From Nitrospinaceae bacterium (GTDB lineage: Bacteria; Nitrospinota; Nitrospinia; Nitrospinales; Nitrospinaceae), in assembly GCA_029261535.1 (NCBI GenBank), contig JAJDBF010000027.1, positions 1 through 43,871 on the forward strand: a stretch of DNA of 43,871 nt. The letters are read 5' to 3'. Under the pieces are notes generated by a model. The model was given only the letters and a program-made list of their open reading frames with translations, was not told the origin of the DNA and searched no databases. The position numbers and the translations under genes were made by a program. This document shows positions 35,496 to 43,739 of the stretch, piece after piece (position 1 is the first letter of the stretch; the number at the start of each line of letters is the position of its first letter).

Positions 35496-36518
35496 ATGAC
35501 CCGTTTCAAAATAACCCAAATTCTCGCTTTAATATTGGTTCTATCTCTGCCAATCCCCTCCTTTGCCTCCAACGTAAAAGATCAGGCAGAGAAAATTGTG
35601 ATGATGCTCAACATCGTCAGCAAGGAATATCACGAGGCGGTCAGGGGGGGAGAAATCATCAATGCCGATGAATACGGCGAAAGTCAGGTGTTCCTCTCGC
35701 AGTCGGAAGAACGCTATCAGGCAATTTCTGACAAGGGAGCGAAAAAAAAATCTGCTTCAAAACTGATCGGTCAGTTCAAGTCGCTTACCCAAATGATTCT
35801 TGCCAAAAAAGCCCCGGCAGAAATTTCAACATCTGTAAAAAACCTGAATGCAGGATTGGTGACTCAATTTAATCTGACACTTTTTAAATCCCCACGGCAA
35901 CCGGTATCCCTTAAAAAGGGCAAAGCCATTTACACCAAGAACTGCATGGTCTGTCACGGCCCGACGGGACAAGGCGATGGCCCCAAGGCCTTGGAACTCG
36001 AACCTGCCCCGGCTCGACTCGCCGACCCTGCCTTGACTGGCGATGGCATCACCGATCCGTATGATAATTATCAGATCATCTCGGTCGGCATTGCCAACAC
36101 CGCGATGCAGGCCTGGTCCGATATTTTAAGTGAAGAGGAACGCTGGAACGTGACCTTTTTCGCCCGTAGTTTTTCCAACAAGAATGTTCAAATACCTGCG
36201 ATCTCAAAAACTGCCGATACAGGGAATCAACCTTCACAGGTGATTGAGGAAATCAAAGCACTGCTTGAAAAATCTCGTGCTGACTACGCAAAGAATAAAG
36301 TGCGCTCCGCTCGGCTCTCTGTCATTGATGCGTATCTTATTTTTGAACCCATAGAAAAAACACTGGTCGCGAAGGACAGGAAAGTGGGCAAGGGCATCGA
36401 ACGCACTTTTGGCGAACTGCAAGCACAATTAAAAATCAAAGCACCTCAAAAGAAGATTGAGGCCACCATAAGCAAAATCAACCACGACCTGAAGAATGCA
36501 TTGCCTTTGCTAAAATAA
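35496..36518 (+). CDS. Periplasmic cytochrome c with FTR1-associated helical domain
   Basis: About 340 residues from the ATG at 35496, which starts directly at a signal peptide (MTRFKITQILALILVLSLP...SFA). Residues 35-130 resemble the N-terminal domain of the cytochrome c/FTR1 permease family (EKIVMMLNIVSKEYHEAVRGGEIINADEY). A mono-heme cytochrome c follows, with Cys150, Cys153 and His154 in CMVCHG and Met204 as the likely sixth ligand. Residues 245-340 form a helical domain also found at the N-terminus of the next gene. It probably oxidises or handles periplasmic iron for the FTR1 permease. Confidence 0.8.
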   Translation: MTRFKITQILALILVLSLPIPSFASNVKDQAEKIVMMLNIVSKEYHEAVRGGEIINADEYGESQVFLSQSEERYQAISDKGAKKKSASKLIGQFKSLTQMILAKKAPAEISTSVKNLNAGLVTQFNLTLFKSPRQPVSLKKGKAIYTKNCMVCHGPTGQGDGPKALELEPAPARLADPALTGDGITDPYDNYQIISVGIANTAMQAWSDILSEEERWNVTFFARSFSNKNVQIPAISKTADTGNQPSQVIEEIKALLEKSRADYAKNKVRSARLSVIDAYLIFEPIEKTLVAKDRKVGKGIERTFGELQAQLKIKAPQKKIEATISKINHDLKNALPLLK

Positions 36519-36639
36519 TGGATGTTGCCTCAGTATTGGCAATGAAGATTTTTTTTCAGCCTGGTCAATCCTTCCGGTTTGTTGTTATAGAAAATTTTTT
36601 TATTCACAATTGAGTAACATTAAAGGTGTTTTTTCTGCC

Positions 36640-37842
36640 ATGCCATTGAAACGAATTCTCCCTTGTCTCCTATTCAGCGTTCTTCTTTTTTCCTGCACTG
36701 CCCTTGCAGAAACTTCATCTGAATCCGGGCCGCAATCCCCTGCCAGGGTCATTGAAGAAATAAAAACCATTCTGGCGGAAACGCAAATAGCCTATCAACA
36801 TCATGACACGGCATCCGCTCGTCTGGCAGCGATGGATGCCTATCTGATTTTTGAAGGGATCGAGCCTGCACTGATAAACAAGGATGACAAGTTAGGCAAG
36901 GGCCTCGAGCGAACTTTTGGGCAACTTCAGGGACAGATCAAGAGCGATGCCTCCCTCAAAGAAGTCAATGGCCTCATCGCTGAACTCAATAAAGGATTAA
37001 AAAAAGCCCTGCCCCTGCTTGAAGAAAAAATGGGATTTCAGGGGCAATTCTGGAATTCACTCGCCATCATTGTCCGCGAGGGCTTTGAAGCCATTCTTAT
37101 CCTTGCGGCTCTCATCACCTTTCTAGTCAAATCCAAAAATGAGGACAAGGTCCGGCATATATGGGTTGGAGTGGGTCTGGCTGTTGTCGCCAGCCTCCTG
37201 ACGGCGTGGATTTTGGAAACTGTTTTTGAAATGGGTGCCGCCAGCCGCGAACAAATGGAGGGCTGGATCATGCTGGTCGCTGTTGCCATGTTGTTCTGGG
37301 TCAGTTACTGGCTGGTATCGAAAGTCGAAGCCGCAAAATGGCAGGCTTATATTTCAGGAAAAATGAAGGAAGCGATCGGGACGGGGAGCACCTTCACCCT
37401 GGGCATGGTGGCTTTCATTTCCGTCTACCGCGAAGGCTTTGAAACCGTCTTGTTCTACAAAGCCCTGTTCATTCAGGCGGGGGAGTCTGCCACCGGCATC
37501 CTGCCCGGCTTTGTGCTCGGGTGTCTGATTTTATGCGTGGTCTATTTTATGATTTACAAACTCGGCGTGCGTATCCCGATCAAATGGTTCTTTGTTGGCA
37601 CCAGTGTGTTTCTTGCTTTCATGGCTTTTCTGTTCATGGGCAAAGGCTTGCATGAATTGCAAATGGGCAACGCGCTATCGATCACTCCCGCCACCTGGGC
37701 ACCTGAAATAGGATGGCTCGGGATGTACCCAACGATGGAAACTTTCATCGGACAGATTATTTTAATGGTCGCCTATGTCTTTGCTATCGGCATCACACTC
37801 GGATCGCAATTGACTGGCAAAGCCAAACCTCAAACCTCCTGA
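36640..37842 (+). CDS. FTR1-family high-affinity iron permease
   Basis: About 400 residues from the ATG at 36640; a TTG at 36610 is possible. A signal peptide precedes a periplasmic helical domain (about 32-129) that is paralogous to the C-terminus of the upstream cytochrome. The permease part has about seven membrane helices and two REGFE motifs (146-150 and 264-268), the REGLE-type iron-binding sequences of FTR1/EfeU. It imports ferric iron after oxidation in the periplasm. Usually the cytochrome and permease are one polypeptide; here they are two genes, under a Fur-like promoter. Confidence 0.9.
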   Translation: MPLKRILPCLLFSVLLFSCTALAETSSESGPQSPARVIEEIKTILAETQIAYQHHDTASARLAAMDAYLIFEGIEPALINKDDKLGKGLERTFGQLQGQIKSDASLKEVNGLIAELNKGLKKALPLLEEKMGFQGQFWNSLAIIVREGFEAILILAALITFLVKSKNEDKVRHIWVGVGLAVVASLLTAWILETVFEMGAASREQMEGWIMLVAVAMLFWVSYWLVSKVEAAKWQAYISGKMKEAIGTGSTFTLGMVAFISVYREGFETVLFYKALFIQAGESATGILPGFVLGCLILCVVYFMIYKLGVRIPIKWFFVGTSVFLAFMAFLFMGKGLHELQMGNALSITPATWAPEIGWLGMYPTMETFIGQIILMVAYVFAIGITLGSQLTGKAKPQTS

Positions 37843-37931
37843 ACTTAAAAACAAAAGGTCGCAACTTCGCCCTGCGTGTTTTTGTCTCTCGGGAATGCTG
37901 TTCGGGAAAATCAGTAAAGGCTAGTGGAAGG

Positions 37932-38201
37932 CTAGTGAAGGTGAGACGAGCGGCTTTTTGAATTAGCACCCAAATTTCCAAGATCCCGGTCAAAATTCAT
38001 TTTCTTGAACTCCTCCCAGTTGTCGCGGAATAAATTAAAACCAATGTGATCGAGTGCCTGCATCACTTCAAGTTCGGTCATTTCTACTTCACCCGCCTCG
38101 GCACGCGCATTCTGGACAGCGGCATCCAGGTTTTCACAGAGGCGGAGGAAGCGTTCTTCGTCTTCCCAGAAAACGAGGTCTTTCATAAAGTCAAAAGCCA
38201 T
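37932..38201 (-). CDS. Small hypothetical protein downstream of eda
   Basis: About 89 residues from the ATG at 38201, with GGGAG eleven bases upstream; the frame is open to 38288 but those residues overlap eda. The sequence is acidic and helical (VFWEDEERFLRLCENLDAAVQNARAEAGE), with no motif that I recognise. Two copies of AAGGCTAGTG lie at its 3' end (37917-37938). It may be co-transcribed with eda. Confidence 0.5.
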   Translation of the reverse strand: MAFDFMKDLVFWEDEERFLRLCENLDAAVQNARAEAGEVEMTELEVMQALDHIGFNLFRDNWEEFKKMNFDRDLGNLGANSKSRSSHLH

Positions 38202-38250
38202 GACAACAATATCTCCCAGGGTCTTGCGAGTGAGTAGAACCCGAATTGGG

Positions 38251-38910
38251 TTACGAAGACATTTTAGTGAAAAATTCGCGGACTGCAAATAAAATTTCTA
38301 CCAGGTCCCTTTGAATCGATTCCGTATCGCCTGATTGCAAGCGTTCGATTGAGAATACCGACCCACCTATCGCTACCGCTTGTGCACCCGATTTCAAGTA
38401 ATCATAGGCATTTCCCGCCCGAACTCCTCCCACAGCCATCAACTTGATATCAGCAAACGGACCCTTCATTTCCTTAAAAAACCCTGGGCCCAGTTGAGAC
38501 GCAGGAAACACCTTGACCAGGGTCGCCCCGGCATTCCACGCCCGTTCAATTTCCGTCGGAGTAAACGCTCCCGGAAAATAAGCGATGCCCTCACGCCTGC
38601 ATAACCCGGCGACATCTTCATTCAAGGTGGGACTGACCAGAAAAGTCGCTCCTGATTCAAGAGCTCGCTGAGCTGATTCCACCGAAAGAACCGTCCCCGC
38701 GCCCAAAGTAAAACGTCCCGCAAACAAGCGGGACGTTTTTTCAATGATGGAATAAGCATCCGGGGTGTTGAGGGTCACTTCAATATGACGAAGCCCGGCA
38801 TCGTACGCGGCATCAAGTACAGGCTCCACTTGATCCAGTGAAATTCCGCGCAATATGCCCATGACGGGGCAGGATAAAAAAGACTCAAGATCAAAATCCG
38901 GCCCGGACAT
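38251..38910 (-). CDS. eda: 2-dehydro-3-deoxy-6-phosphogluconate (KDPG) aldolase family
   Basis: About 219 residues from the ATG at 38910. The TIM-barrel motifs of KDPG/KHG aldolase are present: Glu in HIEVTLNTP, GAGTVLS, and the Schiff-base Lys in LVKVFPASQLGP. GGVRAGN and AVAIGGSVF form the phosphate-binding end. It splits KDPG to pyruvate and glyceraldehyde-3-phosphate in the Entner-Doudoroff path, or a related keto acid. It directly follows a DRE-TIM aldolase gene, suggesting joint action on keto acids. Confidence 0.87.
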   Translation of the reverse strand: MSGPDFDLESFLSCPVMGILRGISLDQVEPVLDAAYDAGLRHIEVTLNTPDAYSIIEKTSRLFAGRFTLGAGTVLSVESAQRALESGATFLVSPTLNEDVAGLCRREGIAYFPGAFTPTEIERAWNAGATLVKVFPASQLGPGFFKEMKGPFADIKLMAVGGVRAGNAYDYLKSGAQAVAIGGSVFSIERLQSGDTESIQRDLVEILFAVREFFTKMSS

Positions 38911-38916
38911 TTTCAA

Positions 38917-39867
38917 CTATACGTTGGCTTCGTTGAGCAGTTTTTCATAGAACGAGCGGAAGTCATCGCGTTGCTCAGTTTTCAGGTGCGCCATTCCCGC
39001 ACGTGGGTGCAGGTCCAGAATGCCTGTGACAGCATAAGGAATGGTATAACCCCACTCAATTTCCTTTTGCATTTTGAGGAAGTCAGAACCAATCAACTCA
39101 AGAATCGGACGCAGATCAAACTTTGGATTTTTCAGGAAGCCGAGCAAAAGTTCCATCGGGCAGTTGCCTGCCGCACGACCGATTCCAAAAATGGTCGCAT
39201 CCAGATAGTTAATATTCTGAATGATAGCTTCAATCGTATTACCAAAAGCCAACTGCTGATTGTTGTGCGCATGAATGCCGATTTCCTTCGACGGCATCAG
39301 GGAGATGTATTTTTTGGCCATGTAGGCAATCTGTTCAGAATACAAGGCACCAAAACTGTCCACCAGGTACACAACGTCAGCGGCACTTTCCTTCTCCAAC
39401 TGAATCAACGCCTCATCCAGTTCACGCTCACGCGCGTGCGAAACAGCCATCACATTGATCGTCGTTTCATAACCCTTGGCGTGGATTTGATTGACAAGAT
39501 CAATCGCTTTGTCAATATCCTTGACGTAAGATGCAATGCGCATCATGTCGATCACACTGTCACTTTTGGGAGGAATCGCCTCTGGATCCACCCGGCCAAT
39601 ATCCACCATCACCGACAGCTTGGCTCCATTGTCTACACCGTCAACGGCTTTTGCCAGGTCATCTTCCCGGCAAAATTTCATGGCACCAAATTTGGCTCGG
39701 TCAAACTGGGATTCGTCTGCCATATAACCCAGTTCGACGTAGTCAATCCCCGCTTCACTGGCGGCTTTATATACGTTTCTCACCAGTTCAGGGGCGAACT
39801 GATGATCGTTCATTAATCCTCCATCACGGATTGTGCAATCCAAAACCTTGATCTCAGGGCGGTACAT
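38917..39867 (-). CDS. DRE-TIM aldolase (HMG-CoA lyase / hydroxy-oxovalerate aldolase-like)
   Basis: 316 residues. The N-terminal DCTIRDGGLMND is the metal-binding DRE-type signature, and GIHAHNNQQ provides the HxH metal ligands, as in 4-hydroxy-2-oxovalerate aldolase and HMG-CoA lyase. VVYLVDSFGALY is a conserved core strand. Members of this branch occur in aromatic catabolism and in polysaccharide clusters; the substrate here is unknown. The usual partner acylating aldehyde dehydrogenase (MhpF) is not visible in the window. It is followed directly by eda. Confidence 0.83.
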   Translation of the reverse strand: MYRPEIKVLDCTIRDGGLMNDHQFAPELVRNVYKAASEAGIDYVELGYMADESQFDRAKFGAMKFCREDDLAKAVDGVDNGAKLSVMVDIGRVDPEAIPPKSDSVIDMMRIASYVKDIDKAIDLVNQIHAKGYETTINVMAVSHARERELDEALIQLEKESAADVVYLVDSFGALYSEQIAYMAKKYISLMPSKEIGIHAHNNQQLAFGNTIEAIIQNINYLDATIFGIGRAAGNCPMELLLGFLKNPKFDLRPILELIGSDFLKMQKEIEWGYTIPYAVTGILDLHPRAGMAHLKTEQRDDFRSFYEKLLNEANV

Positions 39868-40017
39868 GTTTTAAAGTCTCCATTATTCGCCCAAATTGGG
39901 TGGCGAACTCGTAAAATGTCTTTATTATGATTTATGAGATTATAGAAAGTGATTGAGTTTCAGTCAATTAGATAATGAACCGGCCCTTTAAAAGGCGGAA
40001 CTCTCACAGCAGGCTTA

Positions 40018-40045
40018 CTTGTAATCACCTTAAATTTGATATAAT
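40018..40045 (+). promoter_or_regulatory. Candidate promoter of the EVE-domain gene
   Basis: A perfect TATAAT lies at 40040-40045 with a weak -35 candidate CTTGTA (40018-40023) 16 bases upstream. It is 41 bases before the ATG at 40087. The -35 match is poor, so the call rests mostly on the -10. Confidence 0.4.
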
Positions 40046-40086
40046 TCAGATAAATTACAACTAATTTTGATGAAATGGGGGACAGG

Positions 40087-40509
40087 ATGAATTTCTGGCT
40101 CATCAAGCAGGAACCCAGCAAATACAGTTGGGGAGAGTTTCTAAAGGATAAATCCACCTATTGGGAGGGGGTCCGCAATTATCAGGCCCGCAATAATCTG
40201 GCGGCTATGAAAAAGGGCGACCTGGCATTTTTCTATCACAGCGTTGTCGGCAAGGAAATCAAGGGCGTTGCAAAAATCACACGGGAAGCTTACCCCGATC
40301 CCACCACCGATGACGAACGCTGGGTGGTGGTCGACCTCAAACCGGTCAAGACCCTGAAAATTCCGGTAACCCTGGAAGATATCAAAGGCCATAATAAACT
40401 GGGGGACATCGCCCTCATCAAGCAGTCGCGGCTATCGGTCATGCCCATCAAGTCAGCCGAATTCAAAATCATCCTTAAAATGGGCGGTATCACCATCACT
40501 GGTGTTTGA
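40087..40509 (+). CDS. EVE-domain protein (modified-base reader fold)
   Basis: 140 residues from the ATG at 40087, which follows GGGGACAGG. The EVE/PUA-like fold is shown by WLIKQEPSKYSW at the start, YWEGVRNYQARNNLAAMKKGDLAFFYHS, GVAKITREAYPDPT and LSVMPIKSAEFKIIL at the end. Stand-alone EVE proteins like human THYN1 bind modified DNA bases; bacterial copies may do the same, or act in stress. No restriction genes are next to it. Confidence 0.9.
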   Translation: MNFWLIKQEPSKYSWGEFLKDKSTYWEGVRNYQARNNLAAMKKGDLAFFYHSVVGKEIKGVAKITREAYPDPTTDDERWVVVDLKPVKTLKIPVTLEDIKGHNKLGDIALIKQSRLSVMPIKSAEFKIILKMGGITITGV

Positions 40510-40569
40510 ATCACAGCTAACCTGACAACAAGAGCAAACAAAGAACTTTAGAGACATAGCCATAGTCCA

Positions 40570-40597
40570 TTGAATTTCAAAGCATTTATTTTAAAAT
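40570..40597 (+). promoter_or_regulatory. Candidate promoter of ubiE/menG
   Basis: TTGAAT (40570-40575) and TAAAAT (40592-40597) are 16 bases apart in an AT-rich gap. The expected start site lies close to the ATG at 40609, which would make the second ATG at 40624 a plausible real start. Confidence 0.4.
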
Positions 40598-40608
40598 AAT
40601 CATTTAAA

Positions 40609-41391
40609 ATGTTAACAACACGCATGGAAAACTCCTCCTCTGAATCCGACCCCAAGCAAGCGGTACCGTGCCCCGACACAGCGCAGAAGGCGCGCAATAT
40701 CCAGCGGATGTTCAACGCGATAGCCCCTCGCTATGACCTTCTGAATCGGTTGTTGAGCGGCGGCATGGACAAGTGCTGGCGCAGGAAGATGGTCCAAAAA
40801 CTTGCTCCCAAGGCGGGAGAATCGATTCTGGACCTGGCTTGCGGAACAGCAGATGTTGCCATCGATATCCTGCAACAATCCAGAGGCTCGCTGAACAAAT
40901 TAGTGGGTGTCGATTTCAGCCCTGCCATGTTGACTCTTGCCCAGGCCAAGCTTTTCACGTCAGCCTCGACGATGGACAATGTGTTCCTTACGGCGGGGTC
41001 AGCAGAGTCCTTGCCTCTGGCTGACGCTCAATTTGACGGCCTTACCGTTGCATTTGGAGTGCGTAATTTTGCTGATCTCGACCGTGGACTTGCTGAAATG
41101 GCGCGGGTCCTGAAACCGGGTGGTCGGGCCGTCATCCTCGAATTTTCTTTGCCACGATCCCGTATTCTTTGCTGGGGCTATAAGTTATACTTTAAACGAG
41201 TCCTCCCATTTCTCGGCGGACTGATTTCGGGACAACCGGATGCTTACCGATATTTACCCGATTCTGTCGAAACATTTCCGGTGCGTCAAGCTCTTGAACA
41301 AAGATTGCTCACCGCCGGATTTGACCGCGTGGAGTACCGGGACATGAGCCTCGGCATTGTCACTCTGTACCGTGCATTCAAAGCGGAATGA
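40609..41391 (+). CDS. ubiE: UbiE/MenG C-methyltransferase (quinone synthesis)
   Basis: 260 residues; an in-frame ATG at 40624 is an alternative start. FNAIAPRYDLLNRLLSGGMDKCWRR is the N-terminal UbiE signature, ILDLACGTADVAID is the SAM-binding motif, and VAFGVRNFADLDRGLAEMARVLKPGG is the family's second signature. The C-terminus (YRDMSLGIVTLYRAFK) matches too. It methylates demethylmenaquinol, and in some bacteria also a ubiquinone precursor. Which quinone is used cannot be told from this window. Confidence 0.93.
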   Translation: MLTTRMENSSSESDPKQAVPCPDTAQKARNIQRMFNAIAPRYDLLNRLLSGGMDKCWRRKMVQKLAPKAGESILDLACGTADVAIDILQQSRGSLNKLVGVDFSPAMLTLAQAKLFTSASTMDNVFLTAGSAESLPLADAQFDGLTVAFGVRNFADLDRGLAEMARVLKPGGRAVILEFSLPRSRILCWGYKLYFKRVLPFLGGLISGQPDAYRYLPDSVETFPVRQALEQRLLTAGFDRVEYRDMSLGIVTLYRAFKAE

Positions 41392-41418
41392 AGCACTTCC
41401 CTTAACTCTAGTATTGCC

Positions 41419-42564
41419 ATGAAAAAATTCGTTCTGGTGGCTCTGTTTTTTCTGATTTTCTCATCGGTCCTTTTAAATTATCAGGGCTATGAAATCAAGA
41501 TTCCAGAACTCACCCCGGCTTCAACTGGAGTACTGAAAACAGCCCTCCCGAATAATTACGATGATTTGCTTTCCCTGCAGAAGGCTTTCATCAGAAACGC
41601 ACGCGACCTCAAACCCTCCGTCATCAGCATCAACAACCTGAAGGAGCTGAAGCGCAGTCCGCACCCCAAACTCAAACAGGAGAAAAATTTCCTGAGCTGG
41701 TTCCAAGGATTCCTCGATAAAACCTTCCGCAAACATTACCAGATGGAGAGTCTCGGCTCCGGCATCCTCCTGACAAACAACGGTTACATCCTGACCAATT
41801 ATCATGTGGTGGAAGAGACCGACAAGATTCTGGTCAAGCTGTCGGATGGAGAAGAATACAATGCCAAGATTATCGGGATGGATTCCAAGACCGACCTCGC
41901 CGTGCTCAAGATTTTCTCGCTGATGAGTTTTGAACCCGCACCGATGGGCCGCTCGGACGAATTAAAAGTCGGCGAATGGGTCATGGCGATTGGCAATCCT
42001 TACGGCCTCGAAGGCACAGTGACCGTTGGCGTGATCAGCGGCATTCATCGCAGTGACCTTGGCATCACCACCTTCGAAAACTTCATTCAGACCGATGCCT
42101 CGATCAATCCCGGCAACAGCGGCGGTCCGTTAATCAATCTGGATGGTCAGGTGGTCGGCATCAATACCGCCGTTGCCCAAATCGGAGCCGGAGTCGGCTT
42201 TGCCATCCCCATTCAGATGGCGGTGGACATTGCCGAGCAGTTAATTGAAAGCGGAGAAGTAGCGCGCGGCTGGCTTGGGGTCGGCATTCAGGAACTGACA
42301 CCGGAACTTGCAGAGTCGTTTCAGGTCGGAGCCGATAAAAGCGGCGTGGTGGTCAACAGCGTCGAGACCGGCGCCCCGGCAGAACAGGGCGGCATCCAGC
42401 GCGGCGATATCATCATTGCTTATGCCGGGGAACGAGTCGCAAATTTGAAAACTTTGCAAAAGATGGTGGCGGAATCAGATATTGGTGAAGAAATCCCGGT
42501 GCAAATTCTGCGCGACGGGCAAAGACATCAGAAGAATATTACGATTGGTAAGTTGGTTTCGTGA
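41419..42564 (+). CDS. HtrA/Deg-family serine protease with one PDZ domain
   Basis: 381 residues. An N-terminal hydrophobic anchor or signal (about 4-20) is followed by a trypsin-like domain with His129 (TNYHVVEE), Asp159 (KTDLAVLK) and Ser234 (NPGNSGGPL). A single PDZ domain covers about 280-375. That size fits DegS-like or short HtrA proteases, which act in the periplasm on misfolded or signalling substrates. The stop codon overlaps the GTG of the next gene. Confidence 0.92.
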   Translation: MKKFVLVALFFLIFSSVLLNYQGYEIKIPELTPASTGVLKTALPNNYDDLLSLQKAFIRNARDLKPSVISINNLKELKRSPHPKLKQEKNFLSWFQGFLDKTFRKHYQMESLGSGILLTNNGYILTNYHVVEETDKILVKLSDGEEYNAKIIGMDSKTDLAVLKIFSLMSFEPAPMGRSDELKVGEWVMAIGNPYGLEGTVTVGVISGIHRSDLGITTFENFIQTDASINPGNSGGPLINLDGQVVGINTAVAQIGAGVGFAIPIQMAVDIAEQLIESGEVARGWLGVGIQELTPELAESFQVGADKSGVVVNSVETGAPAEQGGIQRGDIIIAYAGERVANLKTLQKMVAESDIGEEIPVQILRDGQRHQKNITIGKLVS

Positions 42565-43208
42565 CTGAACTCCATCTGGAGATATTGCCACCATCACAGC
42601 GCCGGTTGTGGGATGAACTGACGGATGTGCCAAAGGAATTTACGCTTTATGGCGGAACAGCCATCGCACTTCACCTGGGTCATCGAGACTCCGTAGATTT
42701 TGATTTTTTTGGCACCAGGAAATTTCAGCCTCAACAACTTTTTGAGAAAATCTCCTTTCTTAATGGAGCAGACATCACGCAACAAGCGCCAAGTACCCTC
42801 AGTTGTCTTGTAGAACGGGATGGTACTGTTCAGGTGTCCTTCTTTGGCGTTCCGGCGATCAAGCCGATCAAAGAACCCTCTATTGCCCGTGACAACGGTT
42901 TGAAAATTGCTTCACTGATTGACCTTGCAGGGATGAAAGCGTTTGTTGTTCAACAGCGGGCAGAAGCCAAGGATTATATTGATCTCGATGCAATGATTGA
43001 GCGTAAATTTATTGACCTCCCGACCGCCCTGTCTGCGGCAAAGAAAATTTACCCCCAGGTTTTTAACCCTGAATTGACCTTGAAAGCCCTTTCATATTTT
43101 CAGGATGGTGATCTTCACACAATTTCAGAAAAGATAAAATCGCGCCTGGCAATAGCAGTACAATCTGTTGACCTTGACCGTTTACCTCAACTGGGTGGCA
43201 CGAAATAA
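42561..43208 (+). CDS. AbiEii-like nucleotidyltransferase
   Basis: 215 residues from a GTG that overlaps the htrA stop (GTGA). The nucleotidyltransferase core is YGGTAIALHLGHRDSVDFDFF (about 30-50), with GG and the HRxSxDxD pattern of the AbiEii/AbiGii toxin family. AKDYIDLDAMI later in the protein is also typical. Members transfer nucleotides to RNA (tRNA in some cases) as toxins. The small downstream gene may be its partner. Because no classical AbiEi antitoxin is visible, the toxin role is only inferred. Confidence 0.75.
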   Translation: MTELHLEILPPSQRRLWDELTDVPKEFTLYGGTAIALHLGHRDSVDFDFFGTRKFQPQQLFEKISFLNGADITQQAPSTLSCLVERDGTVQVSFFGVPAIKPIKEPSIARDNGLKIASLIDLAGMKAFVVQQRAEAKDYIDLDAMIERKFIDLPTALSAAKKIYPQVFNPELTLKALSYFQDGDLHTISEKIKSRLAIAVQSVDLDRLPQLGGTK

Positions 43209-43238
43209 TTTGCAAATACATGCGTGGAGTGTTGGTCG

Positions 43239-43529
43239 ATGAAATCTTTATCACTCACAGATGAATTGAAAAAAGTTTCCAAACGGGTGATCTGGTTTGA
43301 AAAACCGGAGAAGGCACTGTCCGATGCTATTAGGTTTGTGGCGTATGCCATGACCCACGGTACGCATGAAGACATGAAAGTGGTCCGAAGATATTTATCG
43401 GATGATGATTTAAAGGAAGCTCTTGCCAATGCACCGGCGGGGATATTCGATGGTCGCTCCTGGGCCTACTGGAATTTAAAAATGGGCACGTACCCGACAC
43501 CACCCATGCCTGTACGCCAGTTTGATTGA
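43239..43529 (+). CDS. Small hypothetical protein, possible partner of the nucleotidyltransferase
   Basis: 96 residues from the ATG at 43239, with GGAG ten bases upstream; a GTG at 43224 is possible. The sequence (LKKVSKRVIWFEKPEKALSDAIRFVAYAMTHGTHEDMKVVRRYLSDDDLKEAL) is helical, and such small proteins often accompany AbiEii-like genes, although usually upstream. Here it lies 30 bases downstream. No DNA-binding motif is obvious. Confidence 0.6.
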   Translation: MKSLSLTDELKKVSKRVIWFEKPEKALSDAIRFVAYAMTHGTHEDMKVVRRYLSDDDLKEALANAPAGIFDGRSWAYWNLKMGTYPTPPMPVRQFD

Positions 43530-43739
43530 AGTTTAAGAAGGGGGTCAGACGTAGCGATATAATTATTGGTACTCAGGAAAGAAACTAGGCAACCTCAGAA
43601 CCTGCAACAGAGTGCAACTAATCGGCTTCAGTCATTTCCATAGTTTCTTATACAGACAGGTATTTAATCTCCCAGCTTTTATCTAAAGACATTCCCTTTT
43701 CCCTCATATCAAGAGTAGGTTTCTTAAAGCCAGGTGGAT

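Noticed and set aside
37917..37938. Tandem AAGGCTAGTG copies as a CRISPR-like or regulatory array
   Set aside because: Only two short copies with no spacers; probably a local slippage duplication.
38971..39816. Long plus-strand frame of 281 codons
   Set aside because: It is antisense to the well-supported DRE-TIM aldolase gene and has no recognisable domain.
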